Shown: positions 54,602 to 63,942 of the stretch, piece after piece
How the letters are laid out: the number at the start of each line of letters is the position of its first letter
How positions within the stretch are numbered: the stretch's first letter is position 1
DNA from: Helicobacteraceae bacterium
GTDB taxonomy: Bacteria; Campylobacterota; Campylobacteria; Campylobacterales; Sulfurimonadaceae
NCBI GenBank assembly: GCA_021163845.1
Contig: JAGGTH010000077.1
Span: 1 to 64,000, forward strand
Direction of reading: 5' to 3'
Length of the DNA stretch: 64,000 nucleotides
Notes under the pieces: model-generated
The model's input: only the letters and a program-made list of their open reading frames with translations
Databases searched by the model: none
Told to the model about the DNA's origin: nothing
Program-made: the position numbers and the translations under genes

Positions 54602-55678
54602 ATGGATCTGTTTTCACCTATCAAAATTGGAAATTACACCTTAAAAAATAGAATTTTCATGGCACCGATGACAAGAAATAGAAGTGTTGAAGATAATGTG
54701 GCTAATGACTTGATGGCTACTTATTATGGACAAAGAGCTTCGGCGGGCTTGATCATAACAGAGGGATCACAGATATCGACGCAGGGTATCGGATACCCAT
54801 ATACGCCTGGGATCCACACAGATGCACAGGTGCAAGGTTGGAAAAAAACAACTCGATCCGTACATGAGAAGGGTGGTAAGATCTTTTTACAGCTTTGGCA
54901 TGTAGGGAGAATATCCCACTCCTCTTTTCACGATGGAGAACTCCCCGTCGCTCCCTCAGCCATTAAACCATCGGGTGAAGTTTATACTTTGGAGGGGATG
55001 AAAGAGTTTGAGAGACCTCGAGCACTTCATCTCAATGAGATAAAAGATATAGTTAAAGAGTATGCAAAAGGAGCAAGAAATGCTATAGAAGCAGGTTTTG
55101 ACGGAGTTGAGATACATGGTGCTAATGGCTATCTTTTGGATCAATTCCTGCGCGATGGTACAAACAAAAGAGAAGATGAATATGGTTCAAGTGTAGAAAA
55201 TAGGAGTCGCTTTTTGTTTGATGTCATAAAAGCTGTGAGCGCTGAAATAGGTTCAGACAAAGTAGGCGTGCGACTCTCCCCAAGTGGTACTTTTAACGAT
55301 ATGAGTGATTCTGATCCACAAAAACATTTTGCATATATTTGTGAAAAGTTAAACGATTTTAATCTTGCATATCTTCATATTATAGATGCGCTTGAAGGTG
55401 ATAGAAGACATGGAGCAAATGTTGTAGAGCTTGGTGTTTTGAGAGATGCGTATAAGGGGGTGCTTATCGCCAATGGTGGCTATACAAAAGAGCGAGCATC
55501 CAAAGTTATTGAAGATAATAGGGCTGATGCGGTCTCCTTTGCTAGTTTGTTTCTTGCGAACCCTGATTTACCTGAGCGTTTTGAAATGAACGCAAGTTTG
55601 AATGAAGCGGACCCAGATACATTTTATACGCAAGGTGAGAAAGGTTATACTGACTATCCTACTATGAAAAATAAATAG
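54602..55678 (+). CDS. Old Yellow Enzyme family NAD(P)H:flavin oxidoreductase
   Basis: The FMN-dependent TIM-barrel enzyme (358 aa) reduces activated alkenes. It starts LFSPIKIGNYTLKNRIFMAPMTR, has QLWHVGRISH and the catalytic HGANGYLLDQFLRDGTNKR, and ends with IANGGYTKERASKVI. Length is standard. No partner genes are near; it probably handles electrophiles or oxidative products. Its promoter and leader are a near-copy of those upstream of the 74-aa gene at 57013. Confidence 0.92.
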   Translation: MDLFSPIKIGNYTLKNRIFMAPMTRNRSVEDNVANDLMATYYGQRASAGLIITEGSQISTQGIGYPYTPGIHTDAQVQGWKKTTRSVHEKGGKIFLQLWHVGRISHSSFHDGELPVAPSAIKPSGEVYTLEGMKEFERPRALHLNEIKDIVKEYAKGARNAIEAGFDGVEIHGANGYLLDQFLRDGTNKREDEYGSSVENRSRFLFDVIKAVSAEIGSDKVGVRLSPSGTFNDMSDSDPQKHFAYICEKLNDFNLAYLHIIDALEGDRRHGANVVELGVLRDAYKGVLIANGGYTKERASKVIEDNRADAVSFASLFLANPDLPERFEMNASLNEADPDTFYTQGEKGYTDYPTMKNK

Positions 55679-55694
55679 TTGCAGTACTTCAATT

Positions 55695-56915
55695 TTATTC
55701 GCAGAGTTTCACAAAAGCATCTATCTCTTTTTTTATGTTTTCATACTCTGCGAGACCCTTCCTTAATGTCTCTGGTACGGTTGATGTGGCACCTGAGAGC
55801 ATTCCAAGTATCATCCCTCTGTGGACATTATCTCCGCCTGCATTGGCATTATCAAAAAGAGAAGTCGTAAAATCAAAGTTATTTTTATGCAAAAAATAAA
55901 AGATGAGGGGCACTCCGTGTTCAGGATAACATGCTGTAGCAAAGCGTTTGGCTATCATACTCTCATCCGTGGCTGAGGGAAGTATCTCATCTAGATATTG
56001 TTTTGAAAACTCAGTATGTATCTTCCACGTCAGGGCTTTTGGAATATTCTCTGGTCCTTCGTAGTCTTGATACATTTTTGTAAGTTCCTCGCCGTGTATC
56101 TTGATAAGTGGAAGTTTTTTTGCAAATTTTTGCAGTGTTATTTCAGGTGAATTGCCCTCTATAAGTTCAGCTAAAAACGGTACCAAAACACCAAGTGAAG
56201 AAGAGATGTTTTCTGATCTGTGGGTCAATTGCTGATGTGTGATCGCTGTGCCAAGCCCCTCATAAGAGTTTTGTTTGAGCAAAGAGAGGAGAAGCGGGCG
56301 GATAATCCCACCGTGAGAGGATATAGACCAATTATCTCTTTGACTAGGGGCACATAAGTTGGCAGGAAGACCTTTTGTGTAGTTCTCAAACCATTCACGA
56401 ATATAAATTTCCAGATATGGGTCACGATTATTGCCCGCAAGACTCATAAAGTCTACAAAATCATCCAAAAAATTCTCAGGTTCATAAGCTCCCTTTTTGA
56501 TGATACTGCGCATAAGCACTCTCACAAGATTCGCACCGAGTGTATTTTCTCCCGCTTTGAGACCATGGTGATAATGGTAGCGCTCATCAAGTGTTGGCAT
56601 AAGGTTAGCGTGTTCTCCTGAGTGTGTCTTCATCTCAAAATCTACGCTTTTGTAAGAGGTCTTATAAAAACGGATATGTTCATGTAAAATATCGTAAGGA
56701 CGGTCGAGTTTTCTAGCATTTTCTACATCTGGAAGATAAGGATTTCCTACCATAAAAGATTCTGGATGTGGATGGGGTACATCATTGTAGCCTGTAATGG
56801 TTCCAAAATCTTTCTTCAGAGCATCCCGATTATAGTACCAATGTGCAGGCATACAGATACTATCTGAGACAAACAGACCCCAAAGAACATTTTCTAATCG
56901 GAGTGTATCTTTCAT
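55695..56915 (-). CDS. ADP-ribosylglycohydrolase family protein
   Basis: This 406-aa protein matches the DraG/ARH fold: an N-terminal GLFVSDSICMPAHWYYN and a C-terminal NANAGGDNVHRGMILGMLSGA, which carries the metal-binding DN/GGD...G signature. Such enzymes remove ADP-ribose from targets. It is a single gene; whether it counters the Fic or another modifier here is not shown. Confidence 0.82.
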   Translation of the reverse strand: MKDTLRLENVLWGLFVSDSICMPAHWYYNRDALKKDFGTITGYNDVPHPHPESFMVGNPYLPDVENARKLDRPYDILHEHIRFYKTSYKSVDFEMKTHSGEHANLMPTLDERYHYHHGLKAGENTLGANLVRVLMRSIIKKGAYEPENFLDDFVDFMSLAGNNRDPYLEIYIREWFENYTKGLPANLCAPSQRDNWSISSHGGIIRPLLLSLLKQNSYEGLGTAITHQQLTHRSENISSSLGVLVPFLAELIEGNSPEITLQKFAKKLPLIKIHGEELTKMYQDYEGPENIPKALTWKIHTEFSKQYLDEILPSATDESMIAKRFATACYPEHGVPLIFYFLHKNNFDFTTSLFDNANAGGDNVHRGMILGMLSGATSTVPETLRKGLAEYENIKKEIDAFVKLCE

Positions 56916-56952
56916 CTTAGATCCTTTTGTATGTAAGAGATTCTTACTTTAG

Positions 56953-57012
56953 ATTATACACGAGAAATCAAATATGCTATAATTTATGTAATGAGAAGAA
57001 AAGGAGTACGTG
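56953..57012. promoter_or_regulatory. duplicated divergent promoter segment before the 74-aa gene
   Basis: This is the second copy of the tex/OYE promoter region, with TATAAT on the minus strand (56953-56958) and plus strand (56978-56983) and AAGGAG before the ATG at 57013. It differs from the first copy by about 10 of 64 bases. Confidence 0.65.
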
Positions 57013-57237
57013 ATGGAAGTCAAACAGTATCTATTTCAATCCCCTTATTCGAGTCAAGTGCAAATCGGTCGACCTGATCCAAGTGTAGAGCAAAACCAAA
57101 AGGTGCGGGAGCAGACGCAGTCTTTGGTGAGCAACACGAATCAAACTGCCAAAGAAGCACAGCAGTTTAACAGCACGCAGACCAAAGAGGTAACACCGAG
57201 TGTAGCTTCAAAAGACTCACTTGATCTTTACGCTTAG
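57013..57237 (+). CDS. small hydrophilic protein, 74 aa
   Basis: The protein (MEVKQYLFQSPYSS start) is Gln/Thr/Ser-rich, without motif, signal or membrane segment, and ends DSLDLYA. The ATG at 57013 is chosen by alignment with the OYE leader; GTG at 57010 is less likely. It has clear SD AAGGAG. Function unknown. Confidence 0.6.
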   Translation: MEVKQYLFQSPYSSQVQIGRPDPSVEQNQKVREQTQSLVSNTNQTAKEAQQFNSTQTKEVTPSVASKDSLDLYA

Positions 57238-57782
57238 CTTGTGCCCTGTATAGGGTTTTTGCATTCGTGGAGTATCCACTCCCATGCACCAAACCCGCTA
57301 TCTGCATTGATATGCCCGCCATTTAATATTACTTTCATCTCTACATCCAAAGCCTCTTGCATCTTATTCGCCTCATCTGTACTTAGATAAGGGTCATTGG
57401 TGGAGGTGATAAGCAGAGTTTCTTTTGCACAGAGATCTTTTGGAAGTGTGATGGGGAAAAAACTAGAGAGCTCTTCTATCTTTGAATCGATCCGCGGAGG
57501 GGCGACAAGAAAAAGTTTTTGGATCTCTTTGGGTGGATTGGTGTTACAGAGGTGAAACCAAAGTGTATTGGCAAGAGAGTGGCAGATGATAACATCAGGC
57601 TTGAACTCAGCGAGATGCTCTTGAAGCTCTTCACTCCATTGATCGAGTCGTGGCATATCTGGGTCAGAAAACCTCAAAAAGCTCACACATCCATAATCTT
57701 TTGCGAGTTCACTTGCAAGCCAACTTTGCCAATGGGGAAAGTCGCTTCCACCCCAGCCATGAAGTAGTAAATATTTTGTCAT
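57234..57782 (-). CDS. RBBP9/YdeN-type alpha/beta hydrolase
   Basis: This 182-aa protein starts at ATG 57782 (MTKYLLLHGWGGSDFPHWQSWL). It has the nucleophile motif CHSLANTLW (family GxSxG variant), with Asp and His in the C-terminal part (TSTNDPYL; NGGHINADSGFG). RBBP9/YdeN proteins are serine hydrolases of unclear substrate. It lies alone and converges on the 74-aa gene. Confidence 0.85.
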   Translation of the reverse strand: MTKYLLLHGWGGSDFPHWQSWLASELAKDYGCVSFLRFSDPDMPRLDQWSEELQEHLAEFKPDVIICHSLANTLWFHLCNTNPPKEIQKLFLVAPPRIDSKIEELSSFFPITLPKDLCAKETLLITSTNDPYLSTDEANKMQEALDVEMKVILNGGHINADSGFGAWEWILHECKNPIQGTS

Positions 57783-57842
57783 AAAAAGCCTTGAGTCCAA
57801 CATATCTTGCAGATATACTAACCCAAGCTTACTTAAATTCTC

Positions 57843-58283
57843 TTATTTGATCTCGATCGATTTGACCTCTTTTTCCTTCTCTTTGATCTTTGGTAAAACG
57901 ATCTCTAGCACCCCATCGCTCGAAGAAGCTGAGATGTTTTCTGCATCGACATTATCAGGAAGAGTGAAGTGTCTTTGAAACTTCCCAAAGCTTGTTTCTA
58001 CCTTGTAATAGTCTTCCTCTTTTATTTCATTTTTGAAGTTTCTCTCTCCTGATATCTTGAGTATACCTTCTTCGACATCTACTTTGATATTTTCCTTAGA
58101 AACACCTGGAAGATCAACATCAATATGGTAAGCAAATTCACCCTCACGTGTGTTCATCGCTGGGGTAAAGCCAGAGATAGAAGAGTCTTCCGTTCCTGCG
58201 ATCTGAGGAAAACGGTTGAGGTTATAAAACCTTCTGTTGAGTTCTCTAAGGTCCGCAAAAGGATCAAATTTTGTAATAAACAT
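57843..58283 (-). CDS. Hsp20/alpha-crystallin family small heat-shock protein
   Basis: The protein (146 aa, start ATG 58283 with AGGAG 7 bases upstream) has the alpha-crystallin domain (YHIDVDLPGVSKENIKVDVEEGILKI ... FQRHFTLPDNVDAENISASS) and a C-terminal IxI-like tail (LPKIKEKE). It is an ATP-independent holdase, probably heat- or stress-induced. A start nine codons earlier (58310) is less likely. Confidence 0.92.
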   Translation of the reverse strand: MFITKFDPFADLRELNRRFYNLNRFPQIAGTEDSSISGFTPAMNTREGEFAYHIDVDLPGVSKENIKVDVEEGILKISGERNFKNEIKEEDYYKVETSFGKFQRHFTLPDNVDAENISASSSDGVLEIVLPKIKEKEKEVKSIEIK

Positions 58284-58459
58284 AACATATCTCCTACAAA
58301 TAAAATTCATAAAACCTGATATGTTTCATAGAAGTGATCTTTATACTATCCGTATCAAGTTCTATGAGTAAAATTGTAAATCATAAAAAATAAAAAATTG
58401 TTTAAAATTTAAGTGCTATAATTGTTCATAATTATTATTTATGATAAAAGGCTTTTGTG

Positions 58460-61060
58460 ATGGTTCTACGGCTCCTCTTGTTATGTACTCTTTTTTTCTC
58501 CCCCTCTCTTATTGCAGATGAGCTTGTAAAAGTCGGTGTTTTAGCACACAGAGGCATACCCATTACACTTTCTAGATATAAGGCAACAGCTGAATATCTT
58601 ACAAATAAAATAGAGGACTATCATTTTGAGATTGTACCTCTTGGCTTTGATGCACTCAAAAAGAGTGTAAAAAATAAAGAGATCGATTTTGTTTTGACCA
58701 ATACGATGTACTATGTTGAGCTTGAGTATCTCTACGGTGTGAGCCGTATCGCAACACTGAAAAATCTTAGCAGTACAGGGGATGAACTTACAAGTTTTGG
58801 GGGTGTGATCCTTGCAAAAAAGCAAAGTGAACTCGATGATCTTCAAGACCTCAAGGGCAAGCGCTTTGGAGCGGTGGATAAAAACTCTTTTGGTGGCTGG
58901 GTAATGGCACAAAAAGAGCTCAAAGATGAAGGGATAGAGGTAGAGGATTTTAGAAGTTTTCACTTTTTTGGAAGCCATGACCGTGTCGTTGTAGCGATTC
59001 GTGATGGAGAGATCGATGCGGGAACAGTGCGTACAGATACACTTGAGAGGATGGAGAGTGAAGGGCTGATCGCTCCAGAAGGCTTTAAGGTCGTAGGGCA
59101 AAAACAGTATAGTGGATTTCCATTTGTAGTGAGTACACGTTTGTATCCTGAGTGGCCTTTTGCAAAACTTGCCTCTACATCCCAAGAACTTTCAGATAAA
59201 GTTCTCATAGCACTCTTGCAGATGCCCTCTGATGCAAAAGCAGCAAGAGATGCAAATGTGGCAGGGTGGACGATCGCTCTTGATTATTCAAGCGTACATA
59301 AAATGCTCGAAGAGTTACATCTAGGACCATACAAAGATTTTGGGCATTTGACACTTGAACGTTTTTATGAGCAACATACGAGACTTTTTTACGGAGTACT
59401 TAGTGTTTTTTTACTCATTTTAGCAGTGCTTTTGTACATCTCTAGACTCAATCGCAGGCTCAAAGAAAGTCAAGAGGAGATAGAATCTCTCAATCAAAAC
59501 CTCGAAAATAAGGTGCACGCACGTACGAATGAGCTCAAAGAGTTGTATCTGCATGAGAGATATCTCAAGAATATTCTCAAAACAACGGCGGATATCAACG
59601 AACTTCTTATCACTTCCATCTCGACGCAAAATGTCCTTAAAAACAGTATGGAGAAGTTGATCGGGAATGAACATTATCAGCTGATTTGTATCAGTCTCAA
59701 AAAAGAGAACCTTTTTGAAGTGGTCGCAAAATCTTTTGAAGACAAAGCACTTGTGGGGCATCGAAGTTATCCTTATGAACTTGTGCAAGATCAAGATGAA
59801 CAACTCTTTGAGACACGAGTAGAACAACTTCCTGATGGTGAGAGCTTTCAACTTAAAAATGATAGCTACCAGTGCCCCGCTTGTTGGATAGTGAAAGTAC
59901 CTATTCGAAGTAATGAGGATGAAGAAAATTACGGAGTATTGAGTGTTTTTTCTACAAGAGAAAATGGCTTTGAAGCTCAAGAGATCAATATTCTTGAAAA
60001 CCTTGCAACCGATATAGGTCTTACGCTAGGTTCTATTTATCAAAAGAGTAAATTGGAGTATATGGAACTTGAAAGAATAGCAAATTATGAAGAGACGATC
60101 TTGGCATTTGTCAATATTATTGAACAGCGTGATAGCTACACCGCAGGGCATACGCTTCGGGTCGCTCAGTATTGTACATTGCTCGCAGAGCATCTTGGAC
60201 TAAGTGAACAGGAAAGACACAAGCTTGAAAAAGCTGCGATCTTGCATGATATTGGCAAGGTCGTGACCCCTGATTCTATTTTGCTCAAACCTGGGAATCT
60301 CTCTGCTTTGGAGTATGAACTGATTAAAGAACATGCAGATGCAGGTTATAAGATGCTCTCAAAGATCAATATGTATCAAGATTTAGCCGACATCATTAAG
60401 TACCACCATTCGCGCTACGATGGAGATGGATATCCTCAAACATCAGCTAGCGATCCTGATGCGGTACCATTTTTGTCTCATATCATGGCGGTCGCAGATG
60501 CTTTTGATGCAATGACCACAACACGTATCTACAAGCCAAGAAAAACACTTCAAGAGGCGATAGAAGAGATAGAGATGCTCAGTGGTGCGCAGTTTCATCC
60601 AGATGTTGCAAAAGCAGCTGTAGAGGTATTTGCAAAGATCGAGCTTGTTGATACGACACAGATGCCAAAAAATGAGCTCGAACAGCGCCGTTTTTCCTAT
60701 TTTTTTATGGACTCTTTGACGGAAGTATACAATGAAAACTATCTGCAGATCGTGCTTCTTGAGGCTAAGAAGACTCATCAAACTTTAGTTCGTATTGAGC
60801 TCAATCAGTTTACAGCTTATAATAAAGAGTTTAGTTGGGAAGAGGGAAATACTTTGCTTGTAAACTTTGCAAAATGGCTTAAAGAGAACTATAGTGAAGC
60901 GATGCTCTTTCGCTACCATGGAGATAATTTTGTACTTCTTTTCAAGGAAGCATATACAATTTCAGAAGAAGAGATTGAGGTCCTTGATATTTTTAGCTCA
61001 AGCAGTATCACAACGACGATCACCCATTATAATCTCAAAAAAAAGGTTCCTCAGCTTTAG
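58460..61060 (+). CDS. PhnD-like sensor with GAF, HD-GYP and degenerate GGDEF domains
   Basis: The 866-aa protein starts at ATG 58460 (a GTG one codon earlier is also possible). Its signal or anchor is MVLRLLLLCTLFFSPSLIADE. The N-terminal domain (about 25-285) is a PhnD/SBP-type periplasmic binding fold (LKGKRFGAVDKNSFGGWV). A transmembrane helix (about 310-330) and a coiled coil follow. A GAF domain (about 370-540) and an HD-GYP domain (about 550-735) follow, with HDIGK near residue 596 and HHSRYDGDGYP. The C-terminal GGDEF is degenerate (FRYHGDNFV). It probably degrades c-di-GMP in response to a periplasmic ligand, perhaps an organophosphorus compound. Confidence 0.85.
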   Translation: MVLRLLLLCTLFFSPSLIADELVKVGVLAHRGIPITLSRYKATAEYLTNKIEDYHFEIVPLGFDALKKSVKNKEIDFVLTNTMYYVELEYLYGVSRIATLKNLSSTGDELTSFGGVILAKKQSELDDLQDLKGKRFGAVDKNSFGGWVMAQKELKDEGIEVEDFRSFHFFGSHDRVVVAIRDGEIDAGTVRTDTLERMESEGLIAPEGFKVVGQKQYSGFPFVVSTRLYPEWPFAKLASTSQELSDKVLIALLQMPSDAKAARDANVAGWTIALDYSSVHKMLEELHLGPYKDFGHLTLERFYEQHTRLFYGVLSVFLLILAVLLYISRLNRRLKESQEEIESLNQNLENKVHARTNELKELYLHERYLKNILKTTADINELLITSISTQNVLKNSMEKLIGNEHYQLICISLKKENLFEVVAKSFEDKALVGHRSYPYELVQDQDEQLFETRVEQLPDGESFQLKNDSYQCPACWIVKVPIRSNEDEENYGVLSVFSTRENGFEAQEINILENLATDIGLTLGSIYQKSKLEYMELERIANYEETILAFVNIIEQRDSYTAGHTLRVAQYCTLLAEHLGLSEQERHKLEKAAILHDIGKVVTPDSILLKPGNLSALEYELIKEHADAGYKMLSKINMYQDLADIIKYHHSRYDGDGYPQTSASDPDAVPFLSHIMAVADAFDAMTTTRIYKPRKTLQEAIEEIEMLSGAQFHPDVAKAAVEVFAKIELVDTTQMPKNELEQRRFSYFFMDSLTEVYNENYLQIVLLEAKKTHQTLVRIELNQFTAYNKEFSWEEGNTLLVNFAKWLKENYSEAMLFRYHGDNFVLLFKEAYTISEEEIEVLDIFSSSSITTTITHYNLKKKVPQL

Positions 61061-62157
61061 ATTCCAAACTCTTGTTTGACCTTTGTCACAAAGAGCTGAG
61101 GGTCAGATTTTACATCTCCGAGTACTTTTATATTGTTGAGAATTCCACGTTTATATACGAGTCCTTTGTTCTCATGTCGATCCATCGCTTTTGAATACAG
61201 AGGGGGCTTTTTTGTCACGAGCAAAATTTTCCCATCATCATCTAATATATTCGAGAGTGCGGTATATTTGTAGATAAGCTCTTCTAGTTTGACACGGTTG
61301 AGATACTTGCACTCGATCATATGGAGATGATTATTTTTCATAATGAGGATATCAAACTCATTGGAGATACGCGAATTTTTGTACTTCTCATACACTTTAA
61401 ACCCTACCTCTATATCATCGTAATCAAGGTCTTTGATGAGGTTGTAGATATAAGATTCAAAGATATTTCCTGTGAGATGGGGATCTTTAACATTGTAGGC
61501 ACCAAAGCCGTAATGCTTGAATATATTTCGAATAAGATGGTGCTGTTTTGGTAATTCTGCGATACTTTTTGCACTCTTAGGGTCAACTCCCAAGAACTGA
61601 TTGTAGGGTCTATGGTATTTCTCTATGAGTAGGGTGATAAGCTTTTCATGTTGCTGCGCAAATTTTTTGATATCACTCGTCTCCACACCAAAGCCTTTGA
61701 GTAAAAAGTGATCTTGAATATTCATCTTTTTTTGGAGTGGTTTTTTTTCAAAAGTGTTTTGGTTGATAAGAGTGTAGGTATTGTTAAACATATCATAAGA
61801 GATAAAATTCACCTTTTCTTTGAAAAGAAGATGGTTTAAAACGGTAGTAACAGTAGCGAAGCCATCTGTGATATTGATGTAGAGATCTTGTGGACTATCA
61901 ACATAGGAGAGAAGCGTTTTGGAGCACTGAGCCAAAGACTCTAGTGTGTCGTCGTGCAGGATATACTCTCTTGTTTGAAACCTGCATTTGTGTTTCTGGC
62001 AAAACTCTTCAATGCCACTTGCAACTTGCTGTGCCAAGCGTACATCCCGAGAAAAGTTATCATACAAGAGGATATGCTGTGTCATCTCATCCTTGTACTC
62101 ATAAAATAGGGGCAAAATAGATGAGTGAAAATCACCCACGATCGAGACAAGCGTCAT
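61057..62157 (-). CDS. Card1-like protein: CARF-type sensor fused to a PD-(D/E)XK nuclease
   Basis: This 366-aa protein (DUF1887-type) has an N-terminal Rossmann-like domain (TLVSIVGDFHSSILPLF ... YINITDGFATVTTVL ... FISYDM) resembling the CARF domains that bind cyclic oligoadenylate. Its C-terminal half is a PD-(D/E)XK nuclease: GNIFESYIYNLIKDL, then Asp269 in NEFDILIM, with Glu282 and Lys284 in IECK. Card1 from Treponema has this order and cuts DNA and RNA when activated by cA4. No cas genes or CRISPR array lie in the window. It is the last gene of a three-gene operon with two membrane proteins. Confidence 0.8.
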   Translation of the reverse strand: MTLVSIVGDFHSSILPLFYEYKDEMTQHILLYDNFSRDVRLAQQVASGIEEFCQKHKCRFQTREYILHDDTLESLAQCSKTLLSYVDSPQDLYINITDGFATVTTVLNHLLFKEKVNFISYDMFNNTYTLINQNTFEKKPLQKKMNIQDHFLLKGFGVETSDIKKFAQQHEKLITLLIEKYHRPYNQFLGVDPKSAKSIAELPKQHHLIRNIFKHYGFGAYNVKDPHLTGNIFESYIYNLIKDLDYDDIEVGFKVYEKYKNSRISNEFDILIMKNNHLHMIECKYLNRVKLEELIYKYTALSNILDDDGKILLVTKKPPLYSKAMDRHENKGLVYKRGILNNIKVLGDVKSDPQLFVTKVKQEFGI

Positions 62158-63176
62158 TTATTCTCCTGATCTGAAAGCTCTTGGAGCCTTTGGCGTACAC
62201 TTTGTTGGAGTTTTTGTGTGTACTCCTCTTTTGTTTGTGAAAGTGTAGAGAAAAAACTATTTTTTATTGCTGAGAGTGTGTGATTTTTCTCCTCTTCTAT
62301 AAGTATATGGAGTTCTCGCTCAAAAGCTTCGCGGTGGAGATACTCATCTCCCTCTAAGATGATCTTGTCGGTGGCAAACCATCCAGCCACACCCGTGGCG
62401 ACGCCACAAGCGATCGCTCCTGGTCCACTCGGTGCACACAGGGCAAAACCACCTGCACCCGCACTCAGAGCGCCACCCATTTTTGCCCCCGCTTTGATTG
62501 CGAGTTTGGCTCCCATTTTTTTGGCTACAAGTGCTCCTATCACTCCTGCTCCCACTACACCACTGGCTCGCAAAGAGGTGTGAAAGTTGTTCTCAAAGCG
62601 ATTGAGTGTACTTTGGATCTGAAGCGCGAGGATCTTCTCTAGAGCACCTCGCTCCTCCTCTGAGAGCTTTGTCTGTGTGTAGAGTGAGGTGGAGACATCT
62701 TCGAGTGAGAGGTGCAAAGTACGGTAGACCTTATCGATGATTCTTTGTTGGGATGTAAGCATCTTTGTATCAAAGTCGGTAGCATCAAAGAGATACTTTT
62801 TGAGATATTTTCCCCCATCATTTTGCGAATAAGCCCACAGCTCGATATATTCCCCTTTGAGACTGTAATGAAAGTCTGCATAGACAGGAATCTGTTTCTT
62901 CACTTGTTCAAAAAGTGTCGTTATCTCTGTTTCGATGATCTTTGTGATATTCTCTTGAAGCTTGGGAGAATTTAGGATACGTTCTATCTCTTGGGGTGCG
63001 AGTTTGAGAATGTTTTGGAGTTGTGATTCTAACTGAATGGTATCGGCGTTTGTTTGGAGCACTTGTATCTTTTTTTCTTGGAGGAGTTCTGCTTTTACAA
63101 ACAAAAAAAGCCAAAGGGCGAAGATACTTAAGATAGTGATCCAAAAAGAGCGCCAAAGGAGTTGGTTCTTAGGCAT
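62154..63176 (-). CDS. membrane protein with central glycine-zipper region
   Basis: The 340-aa protein starts at MPKNQLLWRS (63176); a start four codons earlier is possible. It has one N-terminal membrane helix (WITILSIFALWLFLFVKA). A helical periplasmic domain follows, then a long Gly/Ala-rich hydrophobic stretch (VVGAGVIGALVAKKMGAKLA ... GPGAIACGVATGVAGWFA) of the glycine-zipper type able to insert in or span membranes, and a helical C-terminus. It overlaps the nuclease gene by 4 bases. A partner or pore role in the operon is an inference. Confidence 0.75.
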   Translation of the reverse strand: MPKNQLLWRSFWITILSIFALWLFLFVKAELLQEKKIQVLQTNADTIQLESQLQNILKLAPQEIERILNSPKLQENITKIIETEITTLFEQVKKQIPVYADFHYSLKGEYIELWAYSQNDGGKYLKKYLFDATDFDTKMLTSQQRIIDKVYRTLHLSLEDVSTSLYTQTKLSEEERGALEKILALQIQSTLNRFENNFHTSLRASGVVGAGVIGALVAKKMGAKLAIKAGAKMGGALSAGAGGFALCAPSGPGAIACGVATGVAGWFATDKIILEGDEYLHREAFERELHILIEEEKNHTLSAIKNSFFSTLSQTKEEYTQKLQQSVRQRLQELSDQENK

Positions 63177-63942
63177 TTTCACTCTCATAAGCGTGTATAA
63201 AGCGCACTACCTCTAGGATATAGCGGCTAAGTGCGAAAAAGAGCAGTCCCCCTTGGAGTAAAAAGAGCAAGGTTGTTGCAAGGCGAAGCGCACTTTGTTC
63301 AAGGGTGTCGATGAGGTAACTCCAGGTGTGCCACTGCAACACTTGTGCTTCGGCATTGAGCTTGAGCAGGGTATTTAAAAAACCACACTCAGAAGCGACG
63401 CTGTTAGAAAAAAGCATCATATTTTGCTCTAAGCCATTTTGCAGATCGATCGGGGGTGAGGCGTAGTATTGCATCGCAGCATAAAAAAGTGCCATCACGG
63501 CGACATTGATCCATGTGATAAAAGCGATCACGACACGCTCTCTCATCCGCTCTTTGAGAGTAGAGCGAAACTTTGAGAGTAGATAGATATAGGAAAATCC
63601 GAGGATAAAACTATCCACAAGTAAAACAAGCACACCCCAAAGATCCATCAGAGGAAGGGATGTAAAGAGAAAGAGCGCGACAAAGAGTGCTAGAAAAAAG
63701 CTGATAAGTGTTAAAAAAATAGGGCTTTTAACCACCTTGCTCAAGAAGCTATCTTCTCTAAAATAGCACGCTGCCAAACAGCGTCTTTGTTCAAGTTTCA
63801 TACGCGCGAGGCTATAGGTGATGATAAGGGTGACGAGCATTGGGATCGCTAAAGAAAAAGCACATCCCAGCATATAGATCTGTTGGTAAATCAGGAGCAA
63901 AACAAAAGCGGCGAAGAGAGCAAGAAGTGTCTTGAAATGCAT
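63169..63942 (-). CDS. multi-pass membrane protein of the Card1-like operon
   Basis: This 257-aa protein starts at ATG 63942 (MHFKTLLALF), with AAGGGGG upstream. It has about six membrane helices (for example ALFAAFVLLLIYQQIYMLGC; PIFLTLISFFLALFVALFLF; LWGVLVLLVDSFILGFSYIYLL). No family is recognised. It overlaps the glycine-zipper gene by 8 bases (with that gene's start at 63176) and is the first gene of the operon. Confidence 0.72.
   Translation of the reverse strand: MHFKTLLALFAAFVLLLIYQQIYMLGCAFSLAIPMLVTLIITYSLARMKLEQRRCLAACYFREDSFLSKVVKSPIFLTLISFFLALFVALFLFTSLPLMDLWGVLVLLVDSFILGFSYIYLLSKFRSTLKERMRERVVIAFITWINVAVMALFYAAMQYYASPPIDLQNGLEQNMMLFSNSVASECGFLNTLLKLNAEAQVLQWHTWSYLIDTLEQSALRLATTLLFLLQGGLLFFALSRYILEVVRFIHAYESENA

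Noticed and set aside
58541-59185. A 214-codon open frame on the minus strand
   Set aside because: It lies wholly inside the PhnD/HD-GYP sensor gene on the other strand, has no ribosome site or recognisable motif, and its Cys/His-rich translation is typical of antisense reading.
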